NCBI RefSeq assembly: GCF_000154825.1
Contig: NZ_DS560015.1
Location: forward strand, 583,052-647,051
DNA: 64,000 bases
Direction: 5' to 3'
Origin: Anaerofustis stercorihominis DSM 17244
GTDB taxonomy: Bacteria > Bacillota > Clostridia > Eubacteriales > Anaerofustaceae
The notes below the pieces were generated by a model. The model saw only the letters and a list, made by a program, of their open reading frames with translations. It made no database searches and had not been told where the DNA came from. Made by a program: the position numbers and the translations under genes. Positions 26,971-37,835 of this stretch are shown piece by piece. The stretch's first letter is position 1; the number at the start of each line of letters is the position of its first letter.

Positions 26971-29472
26971 GTGGAAAAAGAATATTTAATAAAGAATTTC
27001 GAAGGCGGGCTCAACGATACACTGGCTCCCATATATCTTGAGGACAACTGCCTTAGTGAGTGTCAGAATGCAAACTTATCTTTTGACGGAGGGATAGGAA
27101 AAAGGTCGGGGACGGATATATATCTCCATAGGCTCCTCAAAGATAAAAATTTTGCGGATGACAGTGAAGATGAGCTGATCGAACTAAAAGACGTAAGGTT
27201 CATATTCGCAAAAGAAGTCATGATAAACGGATACAACAGGATTTTCTTTATAGCAAGATATGTCATACCAAAGGAAAGTCTTCCGGATAAATATTATTAC
27301 TTGAACGTGTCAAATTATTACTTCGGTTATATCTACGCGGATAAAGATTTTGATGTTGAACTGGAAATAGAAGAATTCAAACCATGTCTGATAAAACAGA
27401 ATGAAATGGTTCATTTCTACGATAAATTTTACAGGGCCATTACCGATAATTACATAATAGGAAAAAAAGTAAAAAGAAAAGACAATGACGGGAAATGGAG
27501 CATGGATCATACGGATGATATGGAGGGATACTGCTACGAAGTGTACGACACCACGGGAGAAAAAGACTCTCACGGAGAATACATCATAGACGAAACAAAG
27601 CCAGACTTTTCAAACGAAAAAAAGTGGGAAGAATTCTACGATAATCCCATTCATCCGCTGAAAGAGGAAAGAGGATACTATATATTCGCAAGGGATTATG
27701 AACTTATCAATAAGGACATATCCGATATAAGTTTCGCTCAGACGGAAAAAGGATTATATTTTTCATTCAACGGAAAGTTCTACAGGATATCGGGGTTTGA
27801 CTTTACCAGTGACGAGGGTATCAAATATATCGTAAAGAACAGTATAGTTAAGGTAAATCATGAAGAATCAAGCGAGAGTGTTTACGGGAAATATTATTTA
27901 AGCTTAAAGGAGCAGAAGCTTATAAATCTTATTACCGCGAACTATAACGATACTTCGCTATGGAAAGAAATAAATATCGACAAGTACAGAAGCGAAGTCC
28001 CTATGGGTATCGGAGATTATGACTATACTTATCTAGACGGTACCGTAAACAAAATATATATGGGAGAAGTCATTCTGGCTCCGAGATATTATAAAAAATA
28101 CGATTCTGCCTCTAAAAAGAACATATGGGCAAAAGATACTTCAAAGCTGTTCAGGTATAGAGCGAAAAGGGATATAATGGGATTTGACAGCGACGGAAAT
28201 CAGATATCTTTCGGTTTATCAAACCTCAAATACTACGACACTTCCCTATTCGACAACATCTCAAACAGGGCAACAAAATACGACGAGGACGGAGACGGAG
28301 AAACCGACGACAATATATCCCTGGACGAGGTTCAAAAATGTACGATGATGATATACCACCCTTACAGCAAGAGGATATTCGCCGCAGGGCATCCCAAAGA
28401 CAAAAAGGCGGTCTTTTACTCTGACCCGGGCGAATTCAACGTGTTCAGAAGAAGCTCAACGCTCTATCCAGCAAGCACCATAGGAAATGTCACCGCAATG
28501 ACGGTAATAAAAAAATATCTATGTGTCAGCTACGAACAAGGCTGGTACATATTCAGCGGAGGTAAGGAAGAATACCTTGACGAATTCGTATGGCAGCCCC
28601 TTTCACTCCCCTACGGAGCTTTGAACAACAAATGCGTAATATCCACCCCCTGCTCTTTTACATTCTTTACAGGAAACAAAATAATAGAAGTAAACGACCG
28701 GATATTTGCGGATATAGGCTCTTTGGAAGCACTTAGCATTTATACCAAAATCATAAGCGACGGCAAAGTAAATACCTCTCTTAGCAATATAAAAAACAAA
28801 AAACTCTCTGCCATGGCGTTTAATAACGGTAAAGTATATTTGGCTTTCAATGACGATAACGAACTGGACTATGCCAATAAACTCATGGAATACGATTTTG
28901 AAAAGTCAACGGGATTTAATATAAACACAGGACTCGTTATTTATTATCTGTTCAATAAAAACAGTAAGCTTTTTATAGGAAGCAAAAACTATATAATTGA
29001 AACGGATATATTTAATAAAGAAAACTCCAGAGGACTGAGCGACTTTGACCCAATCAAAAATAAAAGGGTACCCATAGAATTCAAAGTCGTATCAAAACCA
29101 TACGATTTATCGGAATTTTATAAATACAAACACCTAAAAAGAATAATGCCCATATATCTTCAGAATTATGACATGGAAGGCGAAAGCAATTTAAACATAA
29201 AAATAACCGGAGAAGACACAAAAGAAATAAGTCTTGACTTAAATTTATCGGATAGTTTGATTTGGGGAAGAAAATGGGGTAATATTTGGGGATTTTCTGA
29301 TATAATGTATAAGTACATAGAAACAGATCTTACAAGTATAAACTTCAAATTCTCACTTTATCATAATTCCTTCGACGATATGATGATACTCCTCGGTTTC
29401 GGGTTTATTTATGAAACACTTAAAAGCGAAGTCGGATATTGTGCGGGAGATGAGCAAAAGCTCATGATATAA
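26971..29472 (+). CDS. phage structural protein, tail nozzle/knob-like
   Basis: 833 residues from a GTG start with AGAAGGTGA upstream. The first 50 residues (NFEGGLNDTLAPIYLEDN, ECQNANLSFDGGIGKRSG) follow the pattern of podovirus nozzle/stabilisation proteins, in which a chain begins with F.GG.N, then a LxDN...NxxL..GG...R.G strand. Later parts are beta-rich with Tyr/Asp and repeated SGGKEEY / LPYGALNN segments, as in beta-propeller tail proteins. No signal peptide. It stands alone between a repeat element and lon, 24 kb from the portal- and fibre-like genes. It is long, intact and has its own promoter, so it is not an obvious decaying remnant. Confidence 0.6.
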   Translation: MEKEYLIKNFEGGLNDTLAPIYLEDNCLSECQNANLSFDGGIGKRSGTDIYLHRLLKDKNFADDSEDELIELKDVRFIFAKEVMINGYNRIFFIARYVIPKESLPDKYYYLNVSNYYFGYIYADKDFDVELEIEEFKPCLIKQNEMVHFYDKFYRAITDNYIIGKKVKRKDNDGKWSMDHTDDMEGYCYEVYDTTGEKDSHGEYIIDETKPDFSNEKKWEEFYDNPIHPLKEERGYYIFARDYELINKDISDISFAQTEKGLYFSFNGKFYRISGFDFTSDEGIKYIVKNSIVKVNHEESSESVYGKYYLSLKEQKLINLITANYNDTSLWKEINIDKYRSEVPMGIGDYDYTYLDGTVNKIYMGEVILAPRYYKKYDSASKKNIWAKDTSKLFRYRAKRDIMGFDSDGNQISFGLSNLKYYDTSLFDNISNRATKYDEDGDGETDDNISLDEVQKCTMMIYHPYSKRIFAAGHPKDKKAVFYSDPGEFNVFRRSSTLYPASTIGNVTAMTVIKKYLCVSYEQGWYIFSGGKEEYLDEFVWQPLSLPYGALNNKCVISTPCSFTFFTGNKIIEVNDRIFADIGSLEALSIYTKIISDGKVNTSLSNIKNKKLSAMAFNNGKVYLAFNDDNELDYANKLMEYDFEKSTGFNINTGLVIYYLFNKNSKLFIGSKNYIIETDIFNKENSRGLSDFDPIKNKRVPIEFKVVSKPYDLSEFYKYKHLKRIMPIYLQNYDMEGESNLNIKITGEDTKEISLDLNLSDSLIWGRKWGNIWGFSDIMYKYIETDLTSINFKFSLYHNSFDDMMILLGFGFIYETLKSEVGYCAGDEQKLMI

Positions 29473-29523
29473 GAAAATATTCCTATTCTTACAGATATTA
29501 CATAAGAAATATTCTATTTTTTA

Positions 29524-29552
29524 TTGCAATAAAGTTTTAATAAATATATAAT
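29524..29552 (+). promoter_or_regulatory. putative sigma-A promoter of lon-engB
   Basis: TTGCAA, 17-bp spacer, TATAAT; it leaves a leader of about 155 bases with an inverted repeat ATAATTACC / GGTAATTAT (29613-29652). Confidence 0.6.
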
Positions 29553-29713
29553 GACAAGTAGAATTTTATCATAGTTTATCGGATATTAGGATAAAATCAT
29601 GTTCGTTGTATTATAATTACCATTACACGGATATATCGTAAGAGGTAATTATAGAATAGTATGCGTTATACTATATATTATTTTACTATAAAAAAATTAA
29701 GAGAGGTACGAAA

Positions 29714-32068
29714 TTGGCTAATATTCAAAACATAATGGATACATATACCAGCAACATGGAAAATTTGACTTTACCTGCCATTGCGACGAGGGATTTATCG
29801 TTAATAACAGGAATGAACGCTAATTTTGATGTGGCGAGAAGTGCTTCTTTAATGGCACTGGAAGAAAGTGTAAAAGAAGAAAGCATGATAATCCTTATCG
29901 CGCAAAGAGATTCGGATAAAGACGAAATCGAAATCGAAAATTTAAGAGAAGTCGGAGTTTTGGCAAAGATAACAAACCTTATCAGACTTCCATATAATGC
30001 TATCAAAGTTTCAATAAAAGTCTTAAACCGTGTTAAGATAAATAAATATGAACAGCACGACCCATATTTGGTTGCAAGCGGAGATATAATAAATTATTCA
30101 AACGATAATCTAACGGATAAAGAAGTGGCAATGACCAATGTATTAAAAGAAAAATTCTCGGAATTTTCTTCTTTAAAAATGACGGGAAATGACTTTGAAA
30201 TACTTTCATTTTTAAATAACATCAAAAATCCAAACGAACTTATCGACATGATGCTTCCGCCCCTTGGCGTGGAATTTGATAAATTCCAGGATATCCTTTG
30301 CATTTTAGACAGCGAAGAAAGATACAAAGAAGTATATAAGATAATCGAAAACAGGATAGTTGTCCTATCCCTTGAAAACGAGATAGAACAGGATGTCAAA
30401 GAAAAAATGGAAAAACTTCAAAAAGAAGTTTATCTAAGAGAAAAAATAGAGATTTTGCAGGAAAAACTTCAGGACTCCGACGGGAGCGGTGCAGGCAGTA
30501 ACTATTTGGAAAAACTTGAAAAACTTCCCATAAAAGAAGAATTCAAGGAAAAAATAGAAAAAGAAATCGATAGGCTCAAACTCATCCCCGTAGGTTCAAG
30601 CGAAGCCGGGGTGATACAGACTTATATCGAAACCATACTCGACTTACCTTGGGAAAAAGAAGAAAAACCCGACATCAATCTAAAAGAAGCACAGAAGATA
30701 CTCGATGAAGACCACTACGGCTTAAAAGAAGTAAAAGAAAGGATAATCGAATACTTATCCGTACTTAAACTTACCGATACCTTGAAAGGACCTATAATTT
30801 GTTTGGTCGGACCTCCGGGGGTCGGAAAAACTTCCATAGCAAAGGCGATAGCAAAGGCTTCGGACAGAAAATTCGTAAGGCTTTCCGTAGGCGGAACCAG
30901 AGACGAAGCGGAGATAACAGGTCACAGAAGGACATATATCGGAGCTATGCCGGGCAGGATAATAACGGGGATTGCTCAGGCAAAAAGCAACACTCCCCTA
31001 TTTTTGCTTGATGAAATAGACAAGATAGGTTCCGACTTTAAAGGGGACCCTGCAAGTGCATTACTGGAAGTACTTGACCCGGAACAAAATTCAAATTTCT
31101 CCGACCACTATCTCGAAATCCCATTTGATTTATCGGAAGTATTATTCGTGGCGACCGCGAATAACATAGCTACTATACCTCCTGCACTTTTAGACAGGAT
31201 GGAAGTTATAGAGATACCGGGATATCTTCCAAAGGAAAAAGTGGAAATCGCAAAAAGACACCTTATCAAAAAAGAAATGGAAGAGCATGGGCTTACAAAA
31301 GAAAACCTTTCTTTCACCACGGCAGCTCTTACTAAAATCGTTACGGATTATACCTTAGAATCCGGAGTAAGACAGCTTGAAAGACTAATCGCCAAGATAT
31401 GCAGGAAATGCGCTAAGAAAATCGTAGCTGATGAAGAAGGTAAAATCGAAGTTACAGTGAAAAACCTCCATGAATTTTTAGGTAAAGAACTCCTTACTTT
31501 CGACAAGCAGGGAAATAAAAAACATGTGGGAAAAGTAACGGGACTTGCTTATACCAGCTACGGCGGAGATACTTTGAAAATAGAAGCGGTCATAACCGAC
31601 GGTAAAGGTCATATCGAGCTTACGGGAAGCCTCGGTGATGTAATGCAGGAATCTGCAAAGACAGCTCTTACATATGTAAGGACTATCGTTGACAAGCTGA
31701 AAGTAGATAAAGATTTCTATGAAAAGAAAGACATACATATCCATGTTCCCGAAGGGGCGACACCGAAGGACGGTCCGAGTGCGGGGATAACCCTTGCAAC
31801 GGCGATAATTTCCGCCCTTACAAAAATGTCGGTACCGGAAGATATCGCCATGACCGGCGAAATAACACTGTCGGGAGATGTGCTTCCTATAGGAGGACTC
31901 AGAGAAAAACTTCTTGCGGCATCAAGAGCAAGAGTAAAGAAAGTGCTTATTCCAAAAGAAAATATCAAGGACCTTGAAGAAGTTCCCGATGATATAAAAG
32001 ATACTTTGGAAATAGTACCTGTAAAACACATGATGGATGTATATAAAATAATATTCAAAGAGGACTGA
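29714..32068 (+). CDS. lon: ATP-dependent Lon protease (LonA type)
   Basis: 784 residues. Lon is a cytosolic AAA+ serine protease that degrades damaged and regulatory proteins as a hexamer. Domains in order: N-terminal substrate-binding LAN domain (to about 200), coiled coil (about 225-270), ATPase with Walker A GPPGVGKT at 366-373 and Walker B FLLDEIDK, and the C-terminal protease with S689 in KDGPSAGI and K732 in REKLLAA as the Ser-Lys dyad. The start is TTG with GAGAGGTACG upstream. engB starts 2 bases after the stop, the same pairing as in many Firmicutes. Confidence 0.96.
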   Translation: MANIQNIMDTYTSNMENLTLPAIATRDLSLITGMNANFDVARSASLMALEESVKEESMIILIAQRDSDKDEIEIENLREVGVLAKITNLIRLPYNAIKVSIKVLNRVKINKYEQHDPYLVASGDIINYSNDNLTDKEVAMTNVLKEKFSEFSSLKMTGNDFEILSFLNNIKNPNELIDMMLPPLGVEFDKFQDILCILDSEERYKEVYKIIENRIVVLSLENEIEQDVKEKMEKLQKEVYLREKIEILQEKLQDSDGSGAGSNYLEKLEKLPIKEEFKEKIEKEIDRLKLIPVGSSEAGVIQTYIETILDLPWEKEEKPDINLKEAQKILDEDHYGLKEVKERIIEYLSVLKLTDTLKGPIICLVGPPGVGKTSIAKAIAKASDRKFVRLSVGGTRDEAEITGHRRTYIGAMPGRIITGIAQAKSNTPLFLLDEIDKIGSDFKGDPASALLEVLDPEQNSNFSDHYLEIPFDLSEVLFVATANNIATIPPALLDRMEVIEIPGYLPKEKVEIAKRHLIKKEMEEHGLTKENLSFTTAALTKIVTDYTLESGVRQLERLIAKICRKCAKKIVADEEGKIEVTVKNLHEFLGKELLTFDKQGNKKHVGKVTGLAYTSYGGDTLKIEAVITDGKGHIELTGSLGDVMQESAKTALTYVRTIVDKLKVDKDFYEKKDIHIHVPEGATPKDGPSAGITLATAIISALTKMSVPEDIAMTGEITLSGDVLPIGGLREKLLAASRARVKKVLIPKENIKDLEEVPDDIKDTLEIVPVKHMMDVYKIIFKED

Positions 32069-32070
32069 AA

Positions 32071-32652
32071 ATGATTATAAGAAGCGCCGAAATACTTACA
32101 AGCGCCGCAAAGTTCAACCAGCTGCCTCCCGAGGACAAGCTGGAGATAGTACTTATCGGAAAATCCAATGTCGGCAAATCCAGCTTTATAAATAACTTAC
32201 TGAACAGAAAATCTTTAGCCAGGACAAGTTCCGTTCCGGGAAAGACCAGAACTGCGAATTACTATATAATAAACAATGAATTTTATATAGTCGATATGCC
32301 GGGCTACGGGTATGCTAAAGTATCCAAAAGCGAGAAAGCGACTTTCTCCAATATAATAACCGATTATTTAAAGAAGAGGAATGCGGATTTTATAGTATTC
32401 TTCCTTGTGGATATAAGGCATAAACCAAGCGAAAACGACATAAAGATGTATAACGAGATACTGGATAATGATATATACCCTGTCGTGGTTTTGACAAAAG
32501 CGGATAAGATAAGTAAAAACAAAAGAAAACAAAATATAGACCTCATAAAAAAGACTCTCGGCTTGGATGAAGACGATAAGGTGATAATTTTCTCTACCGA
32601 GGAAAAACTGGGAAGAGATGAAGTATGGGATTTTATTGAAGGATTTATTTAA
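32071..32652 (+). CDS. engB: ribosome-biogenesis GTPase EngB/YsxC
   Basis: 193 residues, a typical length. EngB is an essential GTPase needed for assembly of the large ribosomal subunit. G1 GKSNVGKSS (about residues 31-39), the G2 Thr region (SSVPGKTRT), G3 DMPGYG, G4 TKADK and G5 FSTEE are intact. ATG with AGAGGACTG upstream, 2 bases after lon, so translation is probably coupled. Confidence 0.97.
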   Translation: MIIRSAEILTSAAKFNQLPPEDKLEIVLIGKSNVGKSSFINNLLNRKSLARTSSVPGKTRTANYYIINNEFYIVDMPGYGYAKVSKSEKATFSNIITDYLKKRNADFIVFFLVDIRHKPSENDIKMYNEILDNDIYPVVVLTKADKISKNKRKQNIDLIKKTLGLDEDDKVIIFSTEEKLGRDEVWDFIEGFI

Positions 32653-32680
32653 AAGGACTGCCAAAAGGCGGTTCTTTTTT
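32652..32680 (+). terminator. intrinsic terminator after engB
   Basis: AAAGGACTGCC-aaaa-GGCGGTTCTTT with a T-run. Confidence 0.88.
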
Positions 32681-32683
32681 AAT

Positions 32684-33030
32684 TATTAGAAATTCAGTGG
32701 AATTATATAGACTGTCACCCTCAAAAACTTTGGTAAGTTCCTTTTCTGCACTCAACTTCATTTTGACTATCGAAAATTTCTTAAGAAGTGTTACCGAATT
32801 TTGTTATATATCAAGTAACATGATATGCTTCATATCTAAAATCAACCTTTATAACTAAATCAAAGTGAAATGATAAAAGACTTTAAATTTCAGCAGTCAA
32901 ATAAACCTTTAAACTTTCTAAATCATTCATTCAATTATATTAAAAAAATCAGTTTCCTAAAATGATAAAAATACTTATAACTGCAATAAACTATTAAAAA
33001 AATCTATAAGTAAGGACTTTATTCGCAAAC
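32684..33030. other. gene-free stretch between convergent genes
   Basis: AT-rich; no reading frame with a ribosome site, repeat module or strong hairpin is seen. Confidence 0.5.
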
Positions 33031-33067
33031 AAAAAGAGCCTTAAACAAATCATGTTTATCGGCTCCT
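33031..33067 (-). terminator. intrinsic terminator after hybrid kinase 1
   Basis: On the minus strand GGAGCC...GGCTC with an inner AAACA/TGTTT pairing, then TTTTT. Confidence 0.75.
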
Positions 33068-33087
33068 TATAATAAAATAAATTAAAT

Positions 33088-35874
33088 TTAACCCATCCAT
33101 CTTTGAAGGACTTTTATCAAATGTTTTACATTGATAGGTTTCGCAACATGTTCGTTCATGCCTACGCTTCTGGCTTTTCCTACATCGGTTGCGAAGGCAT
33201 TTGCGGTAAGTGCGATGATAGGAACGGTCTTTGCGTCTACCCTGTTAAGCGAACGTATATCCTTTGTCGCATCGTAACCGTTCATAACCGGCATTTGTAT
33301 ATCCATGAGTATTGCCCCGTAATCACCTACGGCTGACGCTTCGAACATTTCGACCGCTCGCTTTCCGTTCTCAACTGAGTCCACTTCTATCCCTTCCATT
33401 TGAAGGAGTTCTATTGCTATCTCACGATTCAAATCATTGTCTTCGGCAAGCAGTACTTTCTTATTCGACAGGTCTGCATCATTTTTTTCTTCGTATTCCG
33501 AAGATATAAGATTACTGTGAGTACAGAACAGCTGAAGTACATGAAGCATTTTTGATTTAAATAAAGGCTTACTCAAGAATGCGTCCGCTCCCGCTTCAAG
33601 GAATTCTTCCTCTATCTCGGAATAATCGTAAGCTGATATTATAATGATGGGAACATCATCCCCCAAATTTTTCCTTATGGCTTTTAATGTTTCAAGTCCG
33701 TCCATTTCGGGCATTTTCCAGTCTAATATGACCGCAAAGAAATCGTCTCTTCTTTCATGAGCATTTATGACGCTTAGTATGGCTTCCTGCCCCGAAAGTA
33801 CCCAGTACCCTCTCATACCCAGTTCATCGAGAAGTGCACTCGCGTTTTCGCATACTATCTGGTCATCATCGACTACCAGTACGGGAAGACCTACGAGCTC
33901 TTCATCACACATTTCTTCTTCGTTTTGTATCTCCATTGGAACCGAAACGACAAATTTACTTCCGACACCGAGAGTACTTTGAACTTCTATGATCCCGTTC
34001 ATCATACGTACGATATTATCCGTTATCGCCATCCCGAGCCCCGTACCCTGTATCTTGCTTATACGAGAATCTTCCGCACGGGAGAAAGGCTCGAATATAT
34101 GAGGGATAAAATCCTCCGCCATACCTATGCCGTTATCTATGAATATAAATTCATACTGACCTAAATTATCTATCGCAGAAGACAGTTCATTTATCCTGAA
34201 AGTGATAGTTCCGCCCTCGGGAGTATATTTTATCGCATTTGACATCAAATTCAAAAGCACCTGCTGAAGCCTGTCACCGTCTGCGATCACTTTTTCATGT
34301 CTGACTCTGCCTACACTCATCTTAAGCTGCTGATTTTTCTCTGCCACCAAGGGTTTACAAATATCCGCTACATTTTCCACAAGCTCCGAAAGGTCTATCT
34401 TTTCAAGCATTAAATTGATTTTACCGCTTTCGATTTTCGACATATCCAAAACTTCGTTTATAAGACTTAAAAGATGTTTGCTTGATATGTTTATTTTATT
34501 TAGACAGTCCCGGACTTTATCCGGCTCATTTGTATTCATCTTAGCAATAGCAGCCATTCCCATTATAGCGTTCATAGGAGTACGTATATCATGGGACATG
34601 GAAGATAAGAAATTCGTCTTTGCTTCATTGGCGACTTTCGCCGTTTGATAAGCGTCCTCCAATGCAATACGCTGTCTTTCCTGCTCCATACGTTCCTCTG
34701 TCACGTCCATTCCGAGGCTGTAGAAAGAAGGTATCCCGTCCCAGCTGTCTTTTTCGGATACGTAACATAGGGTCATTGTCAGATTCTTGATACTTCCGTC
34801 GGAGCGGATAATCCTTATCTCGGTAACGGTGCTGCCATTTGTTTCTTTTAATTCATCCAAAACGGGAATGATTTTTTTATAATCATCGGGATGAACATAT
34901 CCGCATTTGGATTTTAATTTGGTTTCGAATTCTTCTTCGCTGTAACCTATAAGGTTTAAAAAGTCCGCACCGTACCAAAGGATAGTTTCATAATCCCTTG
35001 CATCAAGCCTTACAAAACCTCCGGGAAGGGTCCTTAAGATAACTTCCCTCTCTTTATCTTTCTTTGCAAGCTTATACTCCGTACTGTACATATCATATGA
35101 AAGCTCTAGCCTTGCTCTTCTGCCCTCCCAGTTTATGATACGATTTTTTATCATAAACGTACGTTCCAGCACAGGGTTATCGAATTCCCATTCATAAAAC
35201 TCTTTGTCGTTTATAATATCATTGGTGCAGAAAGGACAAGGGGAAGTCCTTCCCTGTATCACTTCATAACATTTTCTGCCTACCATACTCGAAGCAGGCT
35301 GTTTCAATGTCTCACATGCGGTCCTGTTCAAATACAGCAGTTCGTAGTTATCCATATCACTTATATAGATATTGCCCGCATATTCCTCCATCATAAATTC
35401 AAAGCTATTTGCCTTTTCCCTGCATACTTTGGCGGTCTTCTTATATTTATCCACCATATCCGTTACATCAGAAAAAACAGCATATACAATAGGTACATCA
35501 TGCTCTTCGCTTTCTGTTACGGTCGCTGTAATGCGGAACCATTTGAAACCTTTATCCTTTAAAGGAAGACGGACAGTAACCTGTACCGATGCTTCCCCTT
35601 TTTCATAATTAGATAATAAATTCCCACTTAAAACAGTAAAATCTTTGGGGTAATCTTTGTAATAATGATACAAATCCCCAAAGATAGATTCAAACTCTTT
35701 TTTTGTATAATTTATATTCTTATAAAAATCATCGTTAGCCCAAATAACAGTTAAATTTTGATCTAACTTAAAATTCAATATACTTATATTCATTATATTC
35801 GACAGCACATCCTTTTCTCCTCCCACATTCAGAGGATTTTTATTCCACGGACCGAATTCATGCTGGTTTTCCAT
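33088..35874 (-). CDS. hybrid sensor histidine kinase (3 PAS, HisKA, HATPase, 2 REC)
   Basis: 928 residues, no membrane segment, so a cytosolic sensor. Order: PAS (about 20-140), a second PAS-like domain with the cysteine motif SPCPFCTN (about 155-265), a third PAS (about 280-395), HisKA with H428 in SHDIRTPMNAI, HATPase (DNGIGMAEDFI, GTGLGMAI), REC1 with the phosphoacceptor Asp in ILDWKMPEMDG, and REC2 with Asp in LMDIQMPVMNG. The second PAS closely resembles the N-terminus of the GGDEF-EAL protein at 16.0 kb. ATG with AGGGAGAAACG upstream. No output regulator is adjacent; the signal and partner are unknown. Confidence 0.92.
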   Translation of the reverse strand: MENQHEFGPWNKNPLNVGGEKDVLSNIMNISILNFKLDQNLTVIWANDDFYKNINYTKKEFESIFGDLYHYYKDYPKDFTVLSGNLLSNYEKGEASVQVTVRLPLKDKGFKWFRITATVTESEEHDVPIVYAVFSDVTDMVDKYKKTAKVCREKANSFEFMMEEYAGNIYISDMDNYELLYLNRTACETLKQPASSMVGRKCYEVIQGRTSPCPFCTNDIINDKEFYEWEFDNPVLERTFMIKNRIINWEGRRARLELSYDMYSTEYKLAKKDKEREVILRTLPGGFVRLDARDYETILWYGADFLNLIGYSEEEFETKLKSKCGYVHPDDYKKIIPVLDELKETNGSTVTEIRIIRSDGSIKNLTMTLCYVSEKDSWDGIPSFYSLGMDVTEERMEQERQRIALEDAYQTAKVANEAKTNFLSSMSHDIRTPMNAIMGMAAIAKMNTNEPDKVRDCLNKINISSKHLLSLINEVLDMSKIESGKINLMLEKIDLSELVENVADICKPLVAEKNQQLKMSVGRVRHEKVIADGDRLQQVLLNLMSNAIKYTPEGGTITFRINELSSAIDNLGQYEFIFIDNGIGMAEDFIPHIFEPFSRAEDSRISKIQGTGLGMAITDNIVRMMNGIIEVQSTLGVGSKFVVSVPMEIQNEEEMCDEELVGLPVLVVDDDQIVCENASALLDELGMRGYWVLSGQEAILSVINAHERRDDFFAVILDWKMPEMDGLETLKAIRKNLGDDVPIIIISAYDYSEIEEEFLEAGADAFLSKPLFKSKMLHVLQLFCTHSNLISSEYEEKNDADLSNKKVLLAEDNDLNREIAIELLQMEGIEVDSVENGKRAVEMFEASAVGDYGAILMDIQMPVMNGYDATKDIRSLNRVDAKTVPIIALTANAFATDVGKARSVGMNEHVAKPINVKHLIKVLQRWMG

Positions 35875-36030
35875 ATCGTTTCTCCCTTATTGTTTAATAC
35901 CTTACAGCAAAATACGACAAATTATATATGTGTATATTATATATTCATTTGGCTTTAATATCAAGGATAATCGTTTTATTCCGAAGTATTTAAAATTTAA
36001 TTATGATTGATATAAGAATATTTAAAACAA

Positions 36031-36058
36031 ATAAAAAAAGATGATGATTTCATCTTTC
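36031..36058 (-). terminator. intrinsic terminator after hybrid kinase 2
   Basis: AAAGATGA / TCATCTTTTTTT stem-loop on the minus strand. Confidence 0.8.
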
Positions 36059-36059
36059 T

Positions 36060-37835
36060 TTATTTAAATATTTGTTTGTAAATCGTTTTATAAAGTATAT
36101 CCGGCTCTATAGGTTTTGCGAGGTGTTCGTCCATTCCCGCATCTATGGAGCATTTTATATCTTCCGCAAAAGCATTTGCCGTCATTGCGATCACAGGTAT
36201 ACTTTTGCAGTCCTCTTTATTCGATTCCCTTATCTTCTTACAAGCCTCAAGCCCGTTCATAACGGGCATTTGTATATCCATAAGCACCGCATCGTAATGG
36301 TAAGGTTCCTTATTTAAGTACATATCGACGCCGATTTTCCCGTTTTCGGCACACTCTGCATAAATACCTTTTTGTTCCAGCAATGTCTTTGCTATCATCA
36401 GATTGAGTTCATTATCTTCGAAAATGAGTATCCTCTTACCTTTGAGTTTATTTAAGTCAAACTCTGTTTTCTCTTCTTTATCTTCCATATCCTTAACTAT
36501 ATCCACTTCCAGCTCAACCGTAACGCTCGTGCCCTTCCCCGGTTCGCTCTCTATATATATCCTGCCGTTCATAAGCTCAACTATCTTATATACTATGGAA
36601 AGCCCCAACCCCGTACCTTCGGAAGTATCCCCTGCCTTTTCCTGAGTAAAAGGTTCAAAAGCATGAGCTAAAAATTCTTTGCTCATTCCTATTCCCGTAT
36701 CCCTAACGATAAAACGCTTCTTTATTTTATCATCATCTTTGGACAGGTGTTCTATTATCAAATCTATCTTTCCCCCTTTCGGAGTGAATTTAACGGAATT
36801 TGAAAGAAGATTTAAAAATATCTGATTGAAGCGAAGCCTGTCAAGCATGACACATTTTATATCCACCTCTTTGCATACTATATCAAAATCTATATCATTT
36901 TCACTGCACTGCTCTTTTATGATGCTGTTTACAGTATCCAAAAACTCGGATAAAGTATAAGGCTCGGGATGAAGCTCCATTTTATCGCTTTCGATTTTGG
37001 ACATATCCAAAACATCGTTTATAAGAGACAACAAATATTTTCCCGACTGATTTATCTTATTTAAATAATCATTTACTTCTTCTCTTGGGATATCATCATT
37101 CAAAGCCAAATAAGAAGAACCTATTATCCCGTTCAGTGGTGTTCTCAAATCGTGACTCATCCTTGAGAGGAATTCGGATTTTGCGGAATTTGCACTTTTT
37201 TCTTCATTGAGTTTCGCTTTAAGGCTTTCCTGTTCCAAAATAGAATTCATATATGCTTTATAAGCCTGACGCTGTTTGTCAAAAAGTTCCATATATTTTC
37301 CATGAAGATTATTGGCAAGAAGATATGCGGTAATATTGATGATCACGACCTGAAGATAATAATAAAAAGGAATATCCTTCGCATATAAACATGCACATAC
37401 ATTCACTATTATCGAAACCAAATAAATAAATCTCAAATCGTTCTTTTTAAGTATGGGAGCACATATCAAAACCCCTGCAAGGACAACGCAGTTCAGAGGG
37501 ATTAGAGACATTGAAGCATCTCTGTATAAAAACGGGAAAACTCCGATTACAAGAATGCTCCAAAACAGTTTATATATAAATGATATATTTTTAAAAGACG
37601 AATTCCTTTTTATGACCAAAATAAGTATCAGGAATATGACCGCAGACAGTGATAACAAAAACGTACCGCCCCATAAAATACGCTGGACGTAAAACTGCGG
37701 ATTAAATAAATTAATGATTTGGAAAAAAAGTATACATACGCATACAGAAGCTATCCTCTTTAGATTTATCTTTTCGATTTGGTCATCTGAAAAATTTTCC
37801 AATTTTTCATCACCCTTAAAGTCATTATTTCCCAT
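36060..37835 (-). CDS. membrane hybrid sensor histidine kinase (HisKA, HATPase, REC)
   Basis: 591 residues. Residues 30-180 hold about six hydrophobic helices with very short loops, so the input is probably sensed in the membrane. A short coiled coil leads to HisKA with H228 in SHDLRTPLNGI, HATPase (RDTGIGMSKEF, GTGLGLSIV) and one C-terminal REC with the acceptor Asp in VLMDIQMPVMNG. ATG preceded by AAGGGAAAAAA at a rather long distance. It is transcribed in the same direction as the larger hybrid kinase but separated by a terminator, so it is a separate unit. No cognate regulator is adjacent. Confidence 0.92.
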   Translation of the reverse strand: MGNNDFKGDEKLENFSDDQIEKINLKRIASVCVCILFFQIINLFNPQFYVQRILWGGTFLLSLSAVIFLILILVIKRNSSFKNISFIYKLFWSILVIGVFPFLYRDASMSLIPLNCVVLAGVLICAPILKKNDLRFIYLVSIIVNVCACLYAKDIPFYYYLQVVIINITAYLLANNLHGKYMELFDKQRQAYKAYMNSILEQESLKAKLNEEKSANSAKSEFLSRMSHDLRTPLNGIIGSSYLALNDDIPREEVNDYLNKINQSGKYLLSLINDVLDMSKIESDKMELHPEPYTLSEFLDTVNSIIKEQCSENDIDFDIVCKEVDIKCVMLDRLRFNQIFLNLLSNSVKFTPKGGKIDLIIEHLSKDDDKIKKRFIVRDTGIGMSKEFLAHAFEPFTQEKAGDTSEGTGLGLSIVYKIVELMNGRIYIESEPGKGTSVTVELEVDIVKDMEDKEEKTEFDLNKLKGKRILIFEDNELNLMIAKTLLEQKGIYAECAENGKIGVDMYLNKEPYHYDAVLMDIQMPVMNGLEACKKIRESNKEDCKSIPVIAMTANAFAEDIKCSIDAGMDEHLAKPIEPDILYKTIYKQIFK

